In this document: positions 1-11,299 of the stretch, piece by piece | How positions within the stretch are numbered: the stretch's first letter is position 1 | How the letters are laid out: every line of letters starts with the position of its first letter | NCBI GenBank assembly: GCA_036365145.1 | Contig: JAEOAD010000018.1 | Span: 7,892,001 to 7,956,000 of the forward strand | Direction: 5' to 3' | DNA length: 64,000 nucleotides | DNA from: Orientallactaga sibirica | Lineage: Eukaryota > Chordata > Mammalia > Rodentia > Dipodidae | Translations under genes and position numbers: made by a program | The notes under the pieces: model-generated | The model's input: the letters and a program-made list of their open reading frames with translations, nothing else | Database searches by the model: none | What the model was told of the DNA's origin: nothing

Positions 1-136
1 TTGGTTTTTTGAGGTAGAGTCTCGCTCTAGTCCAGGCTGACTTAGTATTCATTATGTTGGCCTCAAACTCACAGCAATCCTCCTACCTCAGCCTCCTGAG
101 TACTGGGATTAAAGGTATGGGCCACCGCACCCACCC
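1..136 (-). mobile_element. B1 SINE (7SL-derived), antisense, cut by window edge
   Basis: Read on the minus strand this is a B1 monomer: the GCCGGGYGTGGTGGC-like 5' end lies near 122-136, the 'AATCCCAGTACTCAGGAGGC' box near 91-112, and the tail runs off the left edge. The plus strand shows the typical antisense start 'TTTTTTGAGGTAGAGTCTCGC'-like sequence. A DIP-type SINE was later inserted immediately beside its 5' end. Confidence 0.88.
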
Positions 137-148
137 AGACATAGTTTT

Positions 149-437
149 TTTTTTTAACTTTTTTTTTAATTATTTTTTTATTATTTTTTTGGTGAGAGAC
201 AGAGAGAGAGAGAGAGAGAGAGGAAGACAGAGATGGGCGCGTCAGCAGTGTCTCAGCTGCTGAGAACGAAATCTAGATGTGTGCGCCCCCTTGTGGTCAA
301 GTGTGGCATTGCGCCCTTGCCTCACTTTGCATCTGGCTAAACATGGGACCTGGAGGTTGGAACCGCTGGAGATTGGAACCAGTGTTCTTAGGCTTAGGAG
401 GCAGGTGCCTTAACCCCTAAGCCATCTCTCCAGCCCC
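149..437 (-). mobile_element. DIP-like B2-superfamily SINE (long subtype)
   Basis: On the minus strand it begins GGGGCTGGAGAGATGGCTTAG (tRNA A-box region), carries a B-box-like segment, then 'GCCAGATGC', a (CT)n tract and an A-rich tail. The target-site duplication AGACATAGTTTT is at 137-148 and 438-449. This is the long subtype, with an extra ~30 nt (TGCAATGCCACACTTGACCA-like) in the body, also seen at 6080, 18488 and 39679. It is a non-autonomous RNA polymerase III retroposon mobilised by L1. Confidence 0.9.
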
Positions 438-444
438 AGACATA

Positions 445-810
445 GTTTTATGGGAGCAAGGGGTTTATTTCAAACTTACAGACCCAGGGGGAAGTTCTAT
501 TAGTGGTAGAAGGAGCTGCTGCCATACATCCAAGCAGAGAGAAAAATTTAAGCAAGCAAAACACCAGCACCAGCACAGACACCAAAAAATAGCAAACAAA
601 CTGGCAGCACCAGCAGGGCCCCCACCAGAGCTCAGACTTCTTTGTATACCTTTGGGCTAGAATTCAGATACACCCACAAACACACCTTAGGGCTGAACCC
701 CAGGATCCACCCCTAGTGACACCTCCTCCAGCCAGGCAGCTGGAGACCCCAGTTACAAGCTTTAATAAAACACCTGAGTCTATGGTGGACATACATTCAA
801 CTACCATACT
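445..810 (-). mobile_element. MaLR-like solitary LTR, antisense (diverged)
   Basis: Read on the minus strand it opens with a 'GGTAGTTGAATGTATGTCC' start (about 790-808), has the 'GACTCAGGTGTTTTATTAAAG' region typical of ORR1/MT-type MaLR LTRs, and ends with an AATAAA signal in 'TTGAAATAAACCCCTTGC' near 455-470. It has no coding capacity. The family assignment rests on recalled consensus; it could be another ERVL-related LTR. Confidence 0.5.
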
Positions 811-1785
811 GCTTAAATATTAGGAAATAAAAATGCTCTCTTCTATAACTTTTGAATACAACTTCCAAGTCTCTCTTTCTCTCCTCATCTCCATTGTAAG
901 TTAACAATGTTTCACACACAGTGAAAACAAAAGGGTAGCATATGACGAAAGTGATAAAAAGCATATGATAAAAGTGAGTGGTGGGTGTTGAGTGCACTGA
1001 CGGACACTTTTCCCATTCAAACTGAATACACACCATTTTATCCTAGTCAATTCTACCAAAGGGGGAAAGAAAAATTAAAGAAACTCAAAGCTATGTTTAT
1101 GTGAACTCACCATTTCTAGAAATTAATTTAAATAAGCCAGTAAACAAATTAACAACTATGTGGGCCAATGCACAAATTCTGCTTAGATGGACAAGATTAG
1201 AATATAGATTTAAGTATTTCTTAAGCTATATGTCATGACACTAGACATTTCTTGCTTTAGGTCCCATGTCCAGTAAGCTTAAAAAATGAATCTAAATAAT
1301 TTGAAACACATTTCCATTCTCCATCTTCAATTGACACCAATGCACATTGTGAATTTCTTAAAGGGAAACTTAGGAAGCAAACTTTCTCAAATAGTCGTGA
1401 CTATAAAGACTCTTCCTTTAAGGACTATCTCAAGGGATTGAGGAGCCCCAGAATAAGCTTAGAAAATGCTGGCCTCAGGAAAGGCACCTCAGAACCACCC
1501 CAAGCTGTGCTCAACTTGATGACCTCAGGCAAGGGATACAAAAGACATTTTGTAGTTCACACTAGGCCCAGTCCAGCTCAATAGGAGGGCACACTGAGAT
1601 ATAGGGACAACTCCCTTTCCAGTAATAGTGTTTGGTTGTTAGAGCTTGCATATCTGCCTTCTCTGGGGATTTCACAGGGTGTTTTGTTGGTTTTTCACAA
1701 ACATTAGGCATGGTGGAAACAGAGATGCAAAGATACATTCCTCTTCTTGCAAGACTTTATATTCTCAGAAAGCAGAGATCTGGGC
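811..1785. other. Unannotated AT-rich single-copy stretch
   Basis: No open frame with protein-like composition, no recognisable repeat and no CpG cluster seen. Treated as intergenic or intronic DNA. Confidence 0.5.
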
Positions 1786-1787
1786 AG

Positions 1788-1837
<50 letters not shown>

Positions 1838-1840
1838 AAG
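1786..1840. repeat. (A)n(TA)n microsatellite
   Basis: About 17 A followed by about 15 TA dinucleotides, ending in TATATGTATATA. The composition suggests an eroded retroposon tail, but no SINE body is visible upstream. Confidence 0.9.
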
Positions 1841-2036
1841 TTTTAGTCACTGCTTTAAAATTTGTTCAAAGTATCATGGAAAAGAAGGAGAAGGAGTATC
1901 CAGGCTTGAGAATCAAAAAAGGCTTAGAGAAATTGCCACATTATCAATGACCAAGATGTTTCAGGTAGAGAAATGTACCAGCACTAGTTTTCCTCCCCAG
2001 AGGATATGTATTTGGCAATTTTTCACTGTCATAGAA

Positions 2037-2192
2037 TGGAAAGGAAGGGAAGAGAAGGGGAGGAAAGAGGAGAGGAGGAGAGGAGGAGAGGGGGAGGAGG
2101 GGAGGGGAGGGGAGGGGAGGGGAGGGGAGGGGAGGGGAGAGGAGAGGAGAGGAGAGGAGAGGAGAGGAGAGGAGAGGAGAGGAGAGGAGAAC
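2037..2192 (+). repeat. Polypurine GA-rich microsatellite: (GGGGA)n then (GGAGA)n
   Basis: About 155 nt of nearly uninterrupted purine. The central part is about eight GGGGA units (about 2096-2138), followed by about ten GGAGA units to 2190. Successive G4 runs separated by one A fit a quadruplex motif, and the homopurine-homopyrimidine bias fits triplex (H-DNA) potential. Open frames across it are by-products of a stop-free pentamer. Confidence 0.93.
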
Positions 2193-4044
2193 GGGAGGAT
2201 AAGTAGATTTTTACTGACATCTAGTGGGATTGCTATTGGTCTCTCTTATCGACATTAGGGGTACAACTAAACATCCTACACTACACAGAATTATCCATCC
2301 ATCTCCAAAATTAATAATACTGAGTTAAAATATCCTTCTCAAAAAAGGACAAAATTAGAAAGACACATCTGCAAAAGGTTATATCTACAAATATCTTGAT
2401 GTAGTTTACTAACTTGTAAGATCACCTCCCTCCCTCACTGAGGCAGACAAACATAGAGTGTACTTTATCCTGGACACTGTTTGGCTTGGACAGTAAATGT
2501 ACTCTTCTACACAATGTACCTAGAAACCAATTGGGAACCTGGGTCTCCCATCAGTTTAGAGCTGCATGTGCAACCTGCTCCAAATACTGAACTAGTTTTC
2601 TCCTTCTCTTGGTGTCCATTCTTCATGATCAGTACTCATTCAAATATGTTCCTAGATAGATACAGGTTCAGAACATCAGGGGACCAGCCAGCCAGAACTG
2701 GTTTGGGGTACATGGGCAGTAAGCAAACTTTGTCCTCTAAGTGAACTTTTAGAGAGAAACTCCTGTGTAGAAAACATTATATAACCCAATTCTGTCAACC
2801 AAACGAGAGTACTACCCAAAGTAAAACCTAGCAACTGTTCTATCCTTCCCTAAAAACCTTACAAAGAGAGGTCCCAGACCACTTCCCGTGCCCTTGAGTT
2901 ATCTCCACTCAAGTAGCCTCCTTGCACATGCCAAGGAACTGTGCCCTTTGGTATTGTATTCAAACCTTTACTATCACATTGCTGTTAGCAAACTTTTCTT
3001 GTTGTTTATCAATGTGTGTGCATCTTTCTTCAGTTCATTAAGTAAGATACCAAGAAAATACCCAGAAATCACCAGAAACACCACCATTTTGGGGGTATGA
3101 ATTCCTCAAAGTCCCCAACTTGTTTCACCTATATTTATACTCCTAGAGCCTAGGCTATGTACTACAAAGAAAATGAACAAAACTTGCTTCTCAAGGAGTA
3201 AGAGTGTAAGAATATTGCCAAGAACACAAGCATAGCAAACTCCTGCACCAGTCAGAACAAATCATAGCTTAGTGGTTAAAAAATATTGCCTCAATTTCTG
3301 TAACCCAAAGTACATTAATGAAAGTGATGGTAAGTTGGTTCCTTCTGGTGCATTGTCTCTCCTAATTCTGGATGTTCCTTGGCATGTGCAAGCAACACTC
3401 TGGTTAATGCTTCTACCTTCTTCCAGATTTCCCTTCTCTTCTCCCCCATATCTATGATTTCTCCTCTTTTGTCTCTTAAGTACATGTGTTCCTTAATTTA
3501 AAGTTCACTTGGCTAATTGAGAATAATCTCAACTCAAGAACCTTAGTTAAATTTGCAAAGATTTCTTTTCCAAATTAGACCATACAAATATTTGTGGTTA
3601 ATATTTGACCATAGACTTTTGGGTACCACCACTCAGGACATGAGAGAAGATATCCTTGCCCTACAGAGCAGGAGAAACATGCATAGTAAATAGGCAGGGA
3701 ATCTTCCCCCTGCTTAATAATCTCTCCTATACTTGGCCTTAATAGTTCTATTTCTGATTCTCACTTTAATAAAGCTGCAGGAAAAATTCATTTCATTTTG
3801 GACAATAATGTATTTGTGAATTGAAAATATATACATGCATATACATATACTAAACAATAAAGAAAATAATAAGCCAAGAACAGAACAATCAACAAAAATT
3901 TCACTTTATATGCATGGTATTCTGCAAATTAAGGATGATATCTACTCAAGGCAAAGGTTAGATCTGAACTATTGATGGAAAGACTCTTTTTGGTTGGGGG
4001 ATTTGAGTAAAACTTGAGAAATTCTCTAAGCTCTAGAGGCACAA
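2193..4044. other. Unannotated stretch
   Basis: AT-rich DNA with short ORFs only. Weak resemblance to L2 around 2890-2960 (a 'CACATGCCAAGGAACTGTGCC' context) is too short to call. No gene or strong repeat seen. Confidence 0.45.
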
Positions 4045-4066
4045 AAAAAAAAAAAAAAAAAAAAAC
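4045..4066 (+). repeat. Poly(A) run
   Basis: A 22-nt homopolymeric A run after 'GAGGCAC'. It is not attached to a recognisable SINE body, so it may be the remnant of a decayed retroposon. Confidence 0.85.
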
Positions 4067-4069
4067 ACC

Positions 4070-5750
4070 TTAGTTTGAGCTCAGTCCTCAAAATAAGGAA
4101 CATTGGTCTTCTGTTTAAAATTGGCCCTGTCACCTTTAATTATCCCTACCTCTTATCTTAACAGAACCTCGAAAGCTTGCTGCTTGACATGGTTGCATCA
4201 AAAACTACATTGGTGTGAAATGGCACATATTTTTAAATGACAGATCTAAGAAACAAGCCTTCAGTACTCTAAATGAATATATTATTTTAAAGATAGAAAG
4301 TACTCCTGGAACTCCCTATAATCCAATGTTTCTCAATAAATCTCTTGTAGAGTTCTCTTACATCTGAAGATTTGATCTTGGGATAAGCATGCATATCCTG
4401 CAGCCATAATAGAGAATTAAAATATGTACCAGTGCACAGGACTGGTCTTTGACAGTCTGCAAGATCACATCATCAAAGCAGCATGTTTTTAGAGGAGGGG
4501 AGATGAGTGGCCAAGTGAACAAGTAGTTCCCACAGACATAGAGTGGTTAAAGATGGGACTTTGCCATTTTGTACAAATATTCTACTTCCTAGGTGCTTGA
4601 AAGGTTGGAGGGTAGGTAGGAAGATTTTTCTACCCTGAAAGGCTTTCAATGTAATAATACTTAATGCTTCTTTTTGGAAACAGTTTCCTCTTTTTCTGAA
4701 TGTTTTCTTGGGACTCTAACCCATTTGTACATAAAATTGGTTGAAAGTGACATGTTGAAAAGTCCAGCAAAGATTGCAGTAGACTCTGTTTTCAAGGATT
4801 ATAAAATTGGGCTCTGTCTGACACCTTGAGTGTGCTTATGAAAACAAAATGTCACATCTTGATAGGTTTTTTAAAAATATAAAATAAAATTAACATACCT
4901 CTCTAGGCAAACAGCCCTTTATACTCTAGTTTCCATGGAAACACTAGCAATTGTACTTTTCATGGCACAGTTTTTCTTATGTGGTTAAATGTCTGGTTTA
5001 TGTGGCTTGAATGAGGACTATTGACATTCAGAAAATAATCTTCATTAACTCAGCATGTGCCATGTTTACAGATTCTAAAATCAGCATCCATACTACATGC
5101 CTAGGGGAAGGAAAGTTAGATATTTAAGATACAGGCCTCATTTGTCATTAATAAGGTAATTATGATTATCCATTTTATACAGTGCTCCTATTTTGAAAAT
5201 TCCATAATTTAAGAGATTGAACATGTGTTTGAAATCTTCCTCACAAAATATTTCAATATTACATTTCCACACCAGAATATAATAGTCATTACTAATTAAT
5301 TCCTCATCATTTTAATGTGGGCTGGACTTAGTGACTGTCTTTTGCAGACAGAGGTTGGAAAAGCACCAGTTTAATTCTAGAGTGGGGTCATCTGTCAAAC
5401 ACCTCTATAGCCAAGAATTGAAGGCTACCATTGCATGTGATAAGCCATGATGATGTCAGATATTCCTTGGTATAGTACAGTGAGATCAGTTCCTTAAGCC
5501 TGCAGACTTTCTCCTCTAATCCCTGAGAAGGGATAATCTCAGTCTGGCTTGCACCAAGGCTATGGAGGGTGGAATGAGAGCATAGAGCTAATGAAATTAA
5601 AAAAAGTAATTTCTAATCTATATTCCAAGTTCTTTACTAGTAAAATGGGAAGAAAGCCTATTTATGAGAAATAGGGTACTTTTGGAAAATGAGATAATTT
5701 GAAGAAATGAAAAAGATATACAAAGAGAAAAAAATGTATTTCTGAGATTA
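4070..5750. other. Unannotated AT-rich stretch
   Basis: No gene or clear young repeat. The segment near 5315-5560 ('GTGGGCTGGACTTAGTGACT') looks like an old dispersed repeat, but I cannot assign a family. Confidence 0.4.
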
Positions 5751-5754
5751 AGAA

Positions 5755-5903
5755 TAGGGTGTGGTGGAGCACCCCTTTAATCCCAGGACTCAGGAGGCAG
5801 AGGATCACCTGAGTTAAAGGCCAGCTTAAGACTACATAGTGAATTCCAGGTCAGCCTGGGCTAGAGAGAGACCCTATCTCTGAAAAAAAAAAAAAAAAAA
5901 GAA
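5755..5903 (+). mobile_element. B1 SINE
   Basis: Begins near AGGGTGTGGTGGAGCACCCC and contains 'TTTAATCCCAGGACTCAGG', 'GTGAATTCCAGGTCAGCC' and 'GAGACCCTATCTCTG' before an A18 tail. Nearly full length for a B1 monomer (about 140 nt). Confidence 0.93.
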
Positions 5904-5924
5904 AAAGAAAAAAATAGGGTCCCA

Positions 5925-6030
5925 AGCCATGCATGTTGGGGCAACCCTGATCTTAGCACTTTAGCAGCCCAGATAGAACAAGTTCAAGGCTATCCTGGAC
6001 ATGACCCTCCTCCACCCCAAAAAAGAAAAT
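5925..6030 (+). mobile_element. Partial, diverged B1-like SINE
   Basis: Directly follows the B1 tail. 'AGCCATGCATGTTGGGGCAA', 'CTTAGCACTTTAGCAGCCC' and 'AAGTTCAAGGCTATCCTGG' follow the B1 order, and the 3' part is truncated at 'CCCCAAAAAAGAAAA'. Older than its neighbour. Confidence 0.6.
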
Positions 6031-6079
6031 AAGCAGAGAAGAGGGTTTTCTTGAATCTCCTTAAGAGATCTATGAAAGA

Positions 6080-6349
6080 TTTTTTTTAATTTTTTAAATT
6101 TTTTATTTATTTTTGGAGAGAGAGAGAGAGAGAGGGAGACAGAGATGGGCGTGCCAGCAGTCTCTCAGCTGCTGTGAACAAAATCCAGATGTGTGCTTCC
6201 CCTTGTGGGCAAGTGCAGCATTGCGCCCTTGCCTCACTTTGCATCTGGCTAAATGTGGGACCTGGAGATTGGAACCGCTGGACATTGGAACCAGCTTTCT
6301 TAGGCTCAGCAGGCAGGTGCCTTAGCTACTAAGCCATCTCTCCAGCCCC
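6080..6349 (-). mobile_element. DIP-like SINE (long subtype)
   Basis: Minus-strand head GGGGCTGGAGAGATGGCTTAG at the right end; (CT)n and A-rich tail at 6080-6135. Flanked by the direct repeat TCTATGAAAGA at 6069-6079 and 6350-6360. One of the best-preserved long-subtype copies, useful as a reference for the mosaic copy at 39679-40061. Confidence 0.93.
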
Positions 6350-6375
6350 TCTATGAAAGAGTTTTTATACCCTTA

Positions 6376-6720
6376 TGGTGGTTTGATTCAGGTGTCCCCC
6401 ATAAATTTATGTGTTCTGAATGCTAGGTCCTCAGCTGGTGGCAATTTGGGAGTTGGAGCCTCCTGGAGGTTATGTATTATTGGGGCAGGCTTATGGGTGT
6501 TATAGCCAGCTTCCCCTTGCCTGTGTTTGGTACAGTCACCTCTTGCTTTTGTCCATCTGATGCTGACCAGGAGGTGATGTTCATCCTCTGCTCGTGCCAT
6601 CATTTCCCCTGCCATTGTGGAGCTTCCCCTCGAGTCTATAAGCCAAAATAAACCCCCTTTTCCCCCACAAGCTGCCCAAGGTCAGGTGTTTTTTTGCCAG
6701 CAATGCAGACCTGACTGCAA
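6376..6720 (+). mobile_element. MaLR solo LTR (ORR1/MT-like)
   Basis: Starts TGGTGGTTTGATTCAGGTGTC and ends near ...CTGACTGCA. Internal landmarks are 'GGGCAGGCTTATGGGTGTTA' and the polyadenylation context 'AAGCCAAAATAAACCC' near 6640. A second copy of the same family is at 47068-47404. No internal retroviral sequence is attached. Confidence 0.75.
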
Positions 6721-6920
6721 TACCCCCTTATTAGTTTTGGACATTGTTATGTACTTTCAAAATAATCTAATCTGTCACTGTTTTTGCAAAGCTGCATATC
6801 AATATAACAAGGAATTCAGGGACATGACACAAATTACCAAAAATATTTTTATAAGGTTGATAATGTTTCATAACCTCATGAAGTAAACCTTTTCTGCACT
6901 TCAGTATACTTTTTAATACC

Positions 6921-6940
6921 TAAAATTTATTTATTTGTTT

Positions 6941-6976
<36 letters not shown>

Positions 6977-7127
6977 CATGCACTCCAGGGCCTCTAGCCA
7001 CTGCAGACAAACTCCAGATGCATGCACCACCTTGTGCATATGGCTTGTGTAGGTACTGAGGTATTAAATCTGGGTCCTTAGGCTTCACAAGCAAGTGCCT
7101 TAACCACTAAGCCATCTCTATAGCCCT
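6921..7127 (-). mobile_element. DIP-like SINE (short subtype)
   Basis: Minus-strand head 'GGGCTATAGAGATGGCTTAG' near 7108-7127, body with 'CCAGATGCATGCACC', an (AG)n tract on the plus strand near 6944-6972 and an A/T tail. It lies in the same orientation as, and nearly abuts, the next copy. Confidence 0.9.
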
Positions 7128-7134
7128 ATTCTTT

Positions 7135-7346
7135 AAAAATATTTTATTTTTATTTGTTTATTTGAGATAGAGAAGGAAAGATAAGAGAGAGAGAATGGGC
7201 GTGCCAAGGACTCTAGCCATTGCAAAAGAACTCCAGACACATGGGCCACCTTGTACATTTGGCTTATGTGGGTCCTTGGGAATCAAAGCTGAGTCCTTTA
7301 GCTTTGCAGGCAAGCACTTTAACCACTAAGCCATGTCTCTAGCCCA
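7135..7346 (-). mobile_element. DIP-like SINE (short subtype)
   Basis: Minus-strand head 'TGGGCTAGAGACATGGCTTAG' at the right end. Tail side begins AAAAATATTTT (about 7136), repeated just beyond the head near 7350, consistent with a TSD. Diverged by several percent from the other copies. Confidence 0.88.
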
Positions 7347-7599
7347 CCAAAAATATTTTTTCAATGACCGGAAAAGTAATTAAACATTACAAAGAACAAA
7401 ATGAAATAATTTAAATTCATAAGAAAAAAATCAAAGCTTTTAATGAATTCAATGGTCACCTTACTCATAAAAGATGCATCTATGTCCTAATCTCCTTAAC
7501 CATGAGTAATTTCTTATGTGAAAAGGAGTCTTTTCAAATATCATAAAGATAAAAATATTAAAATGTGAAGATTGTAACTGACTGCTTCAAGAGGAGCCT

Positions 7600-7851
7600 T
7601 GTCTAATGACTTATAATGGAGAAAACACAGAGAGTAGAAGGCTTTGTGGAGGAAGAACAGAGGGATGTGATCATGAGCTAAGCAATGCTAACATCACTAG
7701 GAGGAAATGTCCAGAGGAACCATGGACATGTTGGAATCTTGAGCCCAGTGATCTCCAGGACTGTGAAAGAATAAATCTCTGTTATTTTGGTCATCAAGTG
7801 TATGGTAGATTATTGTAGCAGCCATAGAAAACTAATACAGGCTCAGAAGCA
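7600..7851 (+). mobile_element. MLT1-like MaLR LTR, 3' portion
   Basis: 'CTGTGAAAGAATAAATCTCTG' (polyadenylation signal) followed by 'GGTCATCAAGTGTATGGTAG' and ending 'AGAAAACTAATACAGG' matches the 3' end of mammalian MLT1-type LTRs. The 5' half is lost or unrecognisable. Confidence 0.65.
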
Positions 7852-7932
7852 TGAGCAAGAGAAAGAAAAAAGAAAGAAATGCACTGATTGTCAGTGGAAA
7901 TATTAAAGAATTGAACATTGGTTGTTACAATT

Positions 7933-7975
7933 TGTAGCCAAGTGCCTTAACCAATGAGCCATTTTTCCAGGTAGC
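7933..7975 (-). mobile_element. DIP-like SINE head fragment
   Basis: 'CAAGTGCCTTAACCAATGAG' followed by 'CCATTTTTCCAG' is the antisense of the SINE head (TGGCTTAGTGGTTAAGGCAC). Only about 40 nt remain. Confidence 0.55.
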
Positions 7976-7984
7976 ATTTATCCT

Positions 7985-8125
7985 TTTCTGCATGCCTATG
8001 TAAATGTGGTGTGCATGTGTGTACGTTCACATGTGTGGGCACATGGATATGTATATGGTACACAAGTGTGTGTGTGTGTTTTGTGTGTGCACACTTGCAC
8101 GCAGTGTGCACGGGTGTGTGTAGCC
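7985..8125 (+). repeat. Imperfect (TG)n-rich region
   Basis: TG/CACG-rich sequence with a short pure (TG) run near 8067-8090. The ORFs over this stretch are low-complexity by-products. Confidence 0.75.
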
Positions 8126-8167
8126 CAAAGGTCAATATTTGTCATCTTCCTCATTTGCTCTACCTTT

Positions 8168-8385
8168 TTATTTTGAGACAAGGTATCTCCCTAAACCCAG
8201 AGATCTCCAATTTGAGTAGAATAGCTAACCATCAAGTACTAGGGATCCTCCTATTTCCTTCTACCCTGTGCTGGGATTACAGGCACATATCAGGACTCCC
8301 AGCTTTTGCGTGGGTGCTGGGGATCCAAAGTTAGGCCCTCATAATCACATGGCAAGAACTTTACCAATCATCTCCTAAGCCCTCA
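8168..8385 (-). mobile_element. B4-family (ID + B1 chimeric) SINE
   Basis: On the plus strand it runs 'TTTTGAGACAAGGTATCTCC', then 'GTGCTGGGATTACAGGCACA' (antisense B1), then 'GGTGCTGGGGATCCAAAG' and '...TCATCTCCTAAGCCC' (antisense ID/tRNA part). This order is diagnostic of B4-type SINEs. Confidence 0.72.
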
Positions 8386-9654
8386 CCAGACATATTTTTC
8401 AGTTTATTAAATATAGGGATCATATCTTTTTTCCAAACTGTGACAAAAACATAAAGGAGGAAGTGATGCAAGACTGCTTTATATCTAAAGACAAATATTC
8501 AAAGTCTGGTGTGTATATTTTAAATGATTCTCTGCCCACTTCTACTTAGTAACCTCCATACAATGTCCTTGTTTAAGGGTACGTTTCTACAAAATGTGAA
8601 ATTCAAGGATTAAGTTTAGTGCTAAACCCTTATTTTCCAACGATCAAGTAGCAAGCACCAGAACTGTCTTCACAGTGCTAGTAAAGCTCTGGTCACTAAT
8701 CAATAAATTCCACCCTGAAGACAAGAGGAATATCTGGGCTTTGCTGTTCTCAGCATCTGAGCAACCAGGTAATTTTCCTTGTAGATTTGGCTTGGAAATA
8801 CAAAGAAAAGGTTCATGCAGGGACACAGTGTCTCTTTGGCCTGACCATGTAGGGCTGTTTGCCTTAACCATACATTTTTTATTGTCCAGTTAAGTTTTGC
8901 ATAACTCTGTTGATGGGACTTTCAGCCCTGCTCATGGGCTGTGACTCATTCCACCGTCAAATTAACAGCTCTCTTGGAAAATGTGCTTTCAAGACTTGGC
9001 CAAAAATTTCCATGGCTTAATTTTATCCTTTTTTTCCCCCACAAAAAGCCTTTGAACAAGCCCAGAGATTGTGTAAACAAGAAGTCTTTATTTGCAGTCA
9101 TGGGAAATGCTTGACTGCCCTATCTCTTTAAACTCTCAGCACCACTTCTCAGGTCTTCACCTGACCTCCTTGTTGACTGCCAACTCTTCCTGTGTAACAA
9201 AAGTAGTTTATAGGATTTTGGAGCCTCCAATTTGTGGAATTAAAAGTCATTTGACAAAATGATTCATGGTAGAGTGGGACAGGATGCCTGGATTTTCTCT
9301 GTGTCCCTCTAAGAACAGAGAGATGCTATGCAACTACTTTCATACTTCCTGTAACTATAAGATAATAAACTGAATGACATTCTTATATCTGTATAGCTGA
9401 CATGCTCAGTGAGATCAAGCCAATGAGAAATAATGTAAAAGTATGTCTGCAAAGTTCATGCACCATGCACTGTTAATGTCCACTGAGTTTGGTGGATTGC
9501 ATAATCTTGACTAGATTAGAAATATGTGTAAAGCATACTAAGCAATGGTCTCCTCAGTAATGCTATGTAACACACCAACCATAAGAGTAGCACCAATATG
9601 CTCATGGATCCACACATCAGTTGAGTTTGTCTTCAAGCCACATAGAACAATTAG
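8386..9654. other. Unannotated stretch; possibly old unique sequence
   Basis: No repeat recognised. The block around 8880-9240 is less AT-rich and free of low-complexity sequence, so it is a candidate place to look for conserved non-coding sequence, but nothing in one genome can show that. Confidence 0.35.
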
Positions 9655-9990
9655 GCCTGTCCCACAGAAGAAAGAAGTCATGTCTTTTGCAGGAAGATGG
9701 ATACACCTGGAGATAATCCTACTAAGTACTCAAAAGGACAAATATTGTAATTTTTCTTTTATTTGTTGTTTCTTGAATTTTTTCTAGTCACATAAAATCA
9801 TGTAAGTTTATATAAGATGAAAATACATGCTAATTGTTTAGAAGGAAAATGAAAACACAGGAGAGGGAAAGGGAGGGTGAGTGAGTAAAATTAGGATAGG
9901 GAGGAAAGAGGAAGGGAGATAATATGTTCCACATATAATATATACTTATGTGAAGAATTAAAATAAACAAATAACAGAATAGGGACTTAG
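9655..9990 (+). mobile_element. L1 3' end fragment (end of ORF2 and 3'UTR), old
   Basis: 'TTTTGCAGGAAGATGGATAC' followed by 'ACCTGGAGATAATCCTACTAAG' and 'CTCAAAAGGACAAATATTG' corresponds to the C-terminal ORF2 coding region. A purine-rich GGGAGGGTGAGTGAG 3'UTR and an A-rich end follow. Confidence 0.6.
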
Positions 9991-10514
9991 GTACAAAACA
10001 GAAGCCAGTAATTCAGGAAATACCACTTGTTGATGTGATTCCCTCAAGATGCCAGGGTGCCATGCCTCCTGTCTTCTATTTCTATAGCAATTGTACAAAC
10101 CATTCATTATTAGAGCCCAGTCTCAATATCTTATAACAGTTTACACATCTGCTGATCCACTTAGTTTGTGAACTGTTTGAGAGCAAAATCAATTGTTCTA
10201 TCTTTTTCTCTGAGGCAATAGCATTGAATGCAGTGATTAGACTGTAGGGAAAAAGAAACAGTAGCCATTTACGGAGCAAGGGGGCGGGGGAAGGAGTGGT
10301 GAAGGAAAGGAATAGGTTTCTCAAAACTAACCAGCCACAAGCCAAATATTCCATGGTGTTTTGTATTTGCCAAGGAGATCATTGTTGACTTTACTACACT
10401 GACCCAAATCTAGGCTGAGTCTCCTTTTGTCTCTTACTGAACCCTCACACACCCCTCATCAACATCAGTCAACTATCAATAGACTGCAAATCCAATCCAT
10501 ATGACCTGATTGGC

Positions 10515-10905
10515 ACCCTACCGTAATCCACATCTTTACTAAAATCTCACTATAGACTACTAGCTGACTTTCCAACTTCCTCCCAGACTTTCTACAAAAG
10601 CCAGAGTTGTATTATTTTAGTATAAATCAGGACATATCATTTCTCGGCTCAAAATCCTATCAGTGCCCTATTAGCTCAGTTCAAATGAAAATCCACACAA
10701 TGATTTACAAGATCATCTACTATGTAGTCCTGCCTGCACCTCTTGTCTCCCTCTACCCCACTCTGAACACTGGATTCTGCCACCCCATTTTTTTTTACTG
10801 TGTTCCTTTTATGGGTAATACTTCTTTCCAACTAAAGGGCTTTGAACTTGATAATCCTTCTGCCTTTATATTCTGATTCAGCTTCTCAAAGGAGACTATC
10901 TGATG
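10515..10905 (+). mobile_element. L2 LINE fragment
   Basis: 'AGTATAAATCAGGACATATC' followed by 'ATTTCTCGGCTCAAAATCC', 'TTTACAAGATCATCTACT', 'TCTCCCTCTACCCCACTCTG' and 'CTAAAGGGCTTTGAACTTG' follow the order of the conserved 3' part of L2. An old mammalian-wide element with no coding capacity left. A weaker L2-like match, 'TTGTGAACTGTTTGAGAGC', sits just upstream at about 10165-10240. Confidence 0.68.
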
Positions 10906-10929
10906 ATCCTAATGAAAGTGAAAATGCAT

Positions 10930-11102
10930 GTATGTCTATACACACACATTTGCACACTAATGCACATGCATATATATTTGCACAGATACACATAAACACA
11001 TATCCATACACACATACAAATTCACACACATACACTCATATATACACATGTGCACACAATACCAGTATGCACAAATATATGCATTCTTACACACAGACAC
11101 AG

Positions 11103-11148
<46 letters not shown>

Positions 11149-11260
11149 TCACAAATACAGAAACATTTGCATTTACACACAAACATTCACAGGTATATAT
11201 ACACAGAAACATGAACATACTCACAGATGGACAGACACATGCACACAGATTTATATCATC
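10930..11260 (+). repeat. CA-rich cryptic repeat with (TA)n(TG)n core
   Basis: Imperfect ACACA/CATA repeats interrupted at 11104-11114 by (TA)5 and at 11114-11146 by about 16 TG units. Frames through it give His/Thr/Tyr-rich low-complexity peptides. Confidence 0.9.
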
Positions 11261-11299
11261 ATAGACATCAAGTTAAGAGTTAAACAATTCCATGGTAGT

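Noticed and set aside
2006..2258. Gly/Glu/Arg-rich ORFs of 63-103 codons
   Set aside because: They are translations of a polypurine microsatellite.
8640..9250. Conserved enhancer or exon
   Set aside because: Only a subjective impression of balanced composition; no motif or frame evidence, and conservation cannot be judged from a single sequence.
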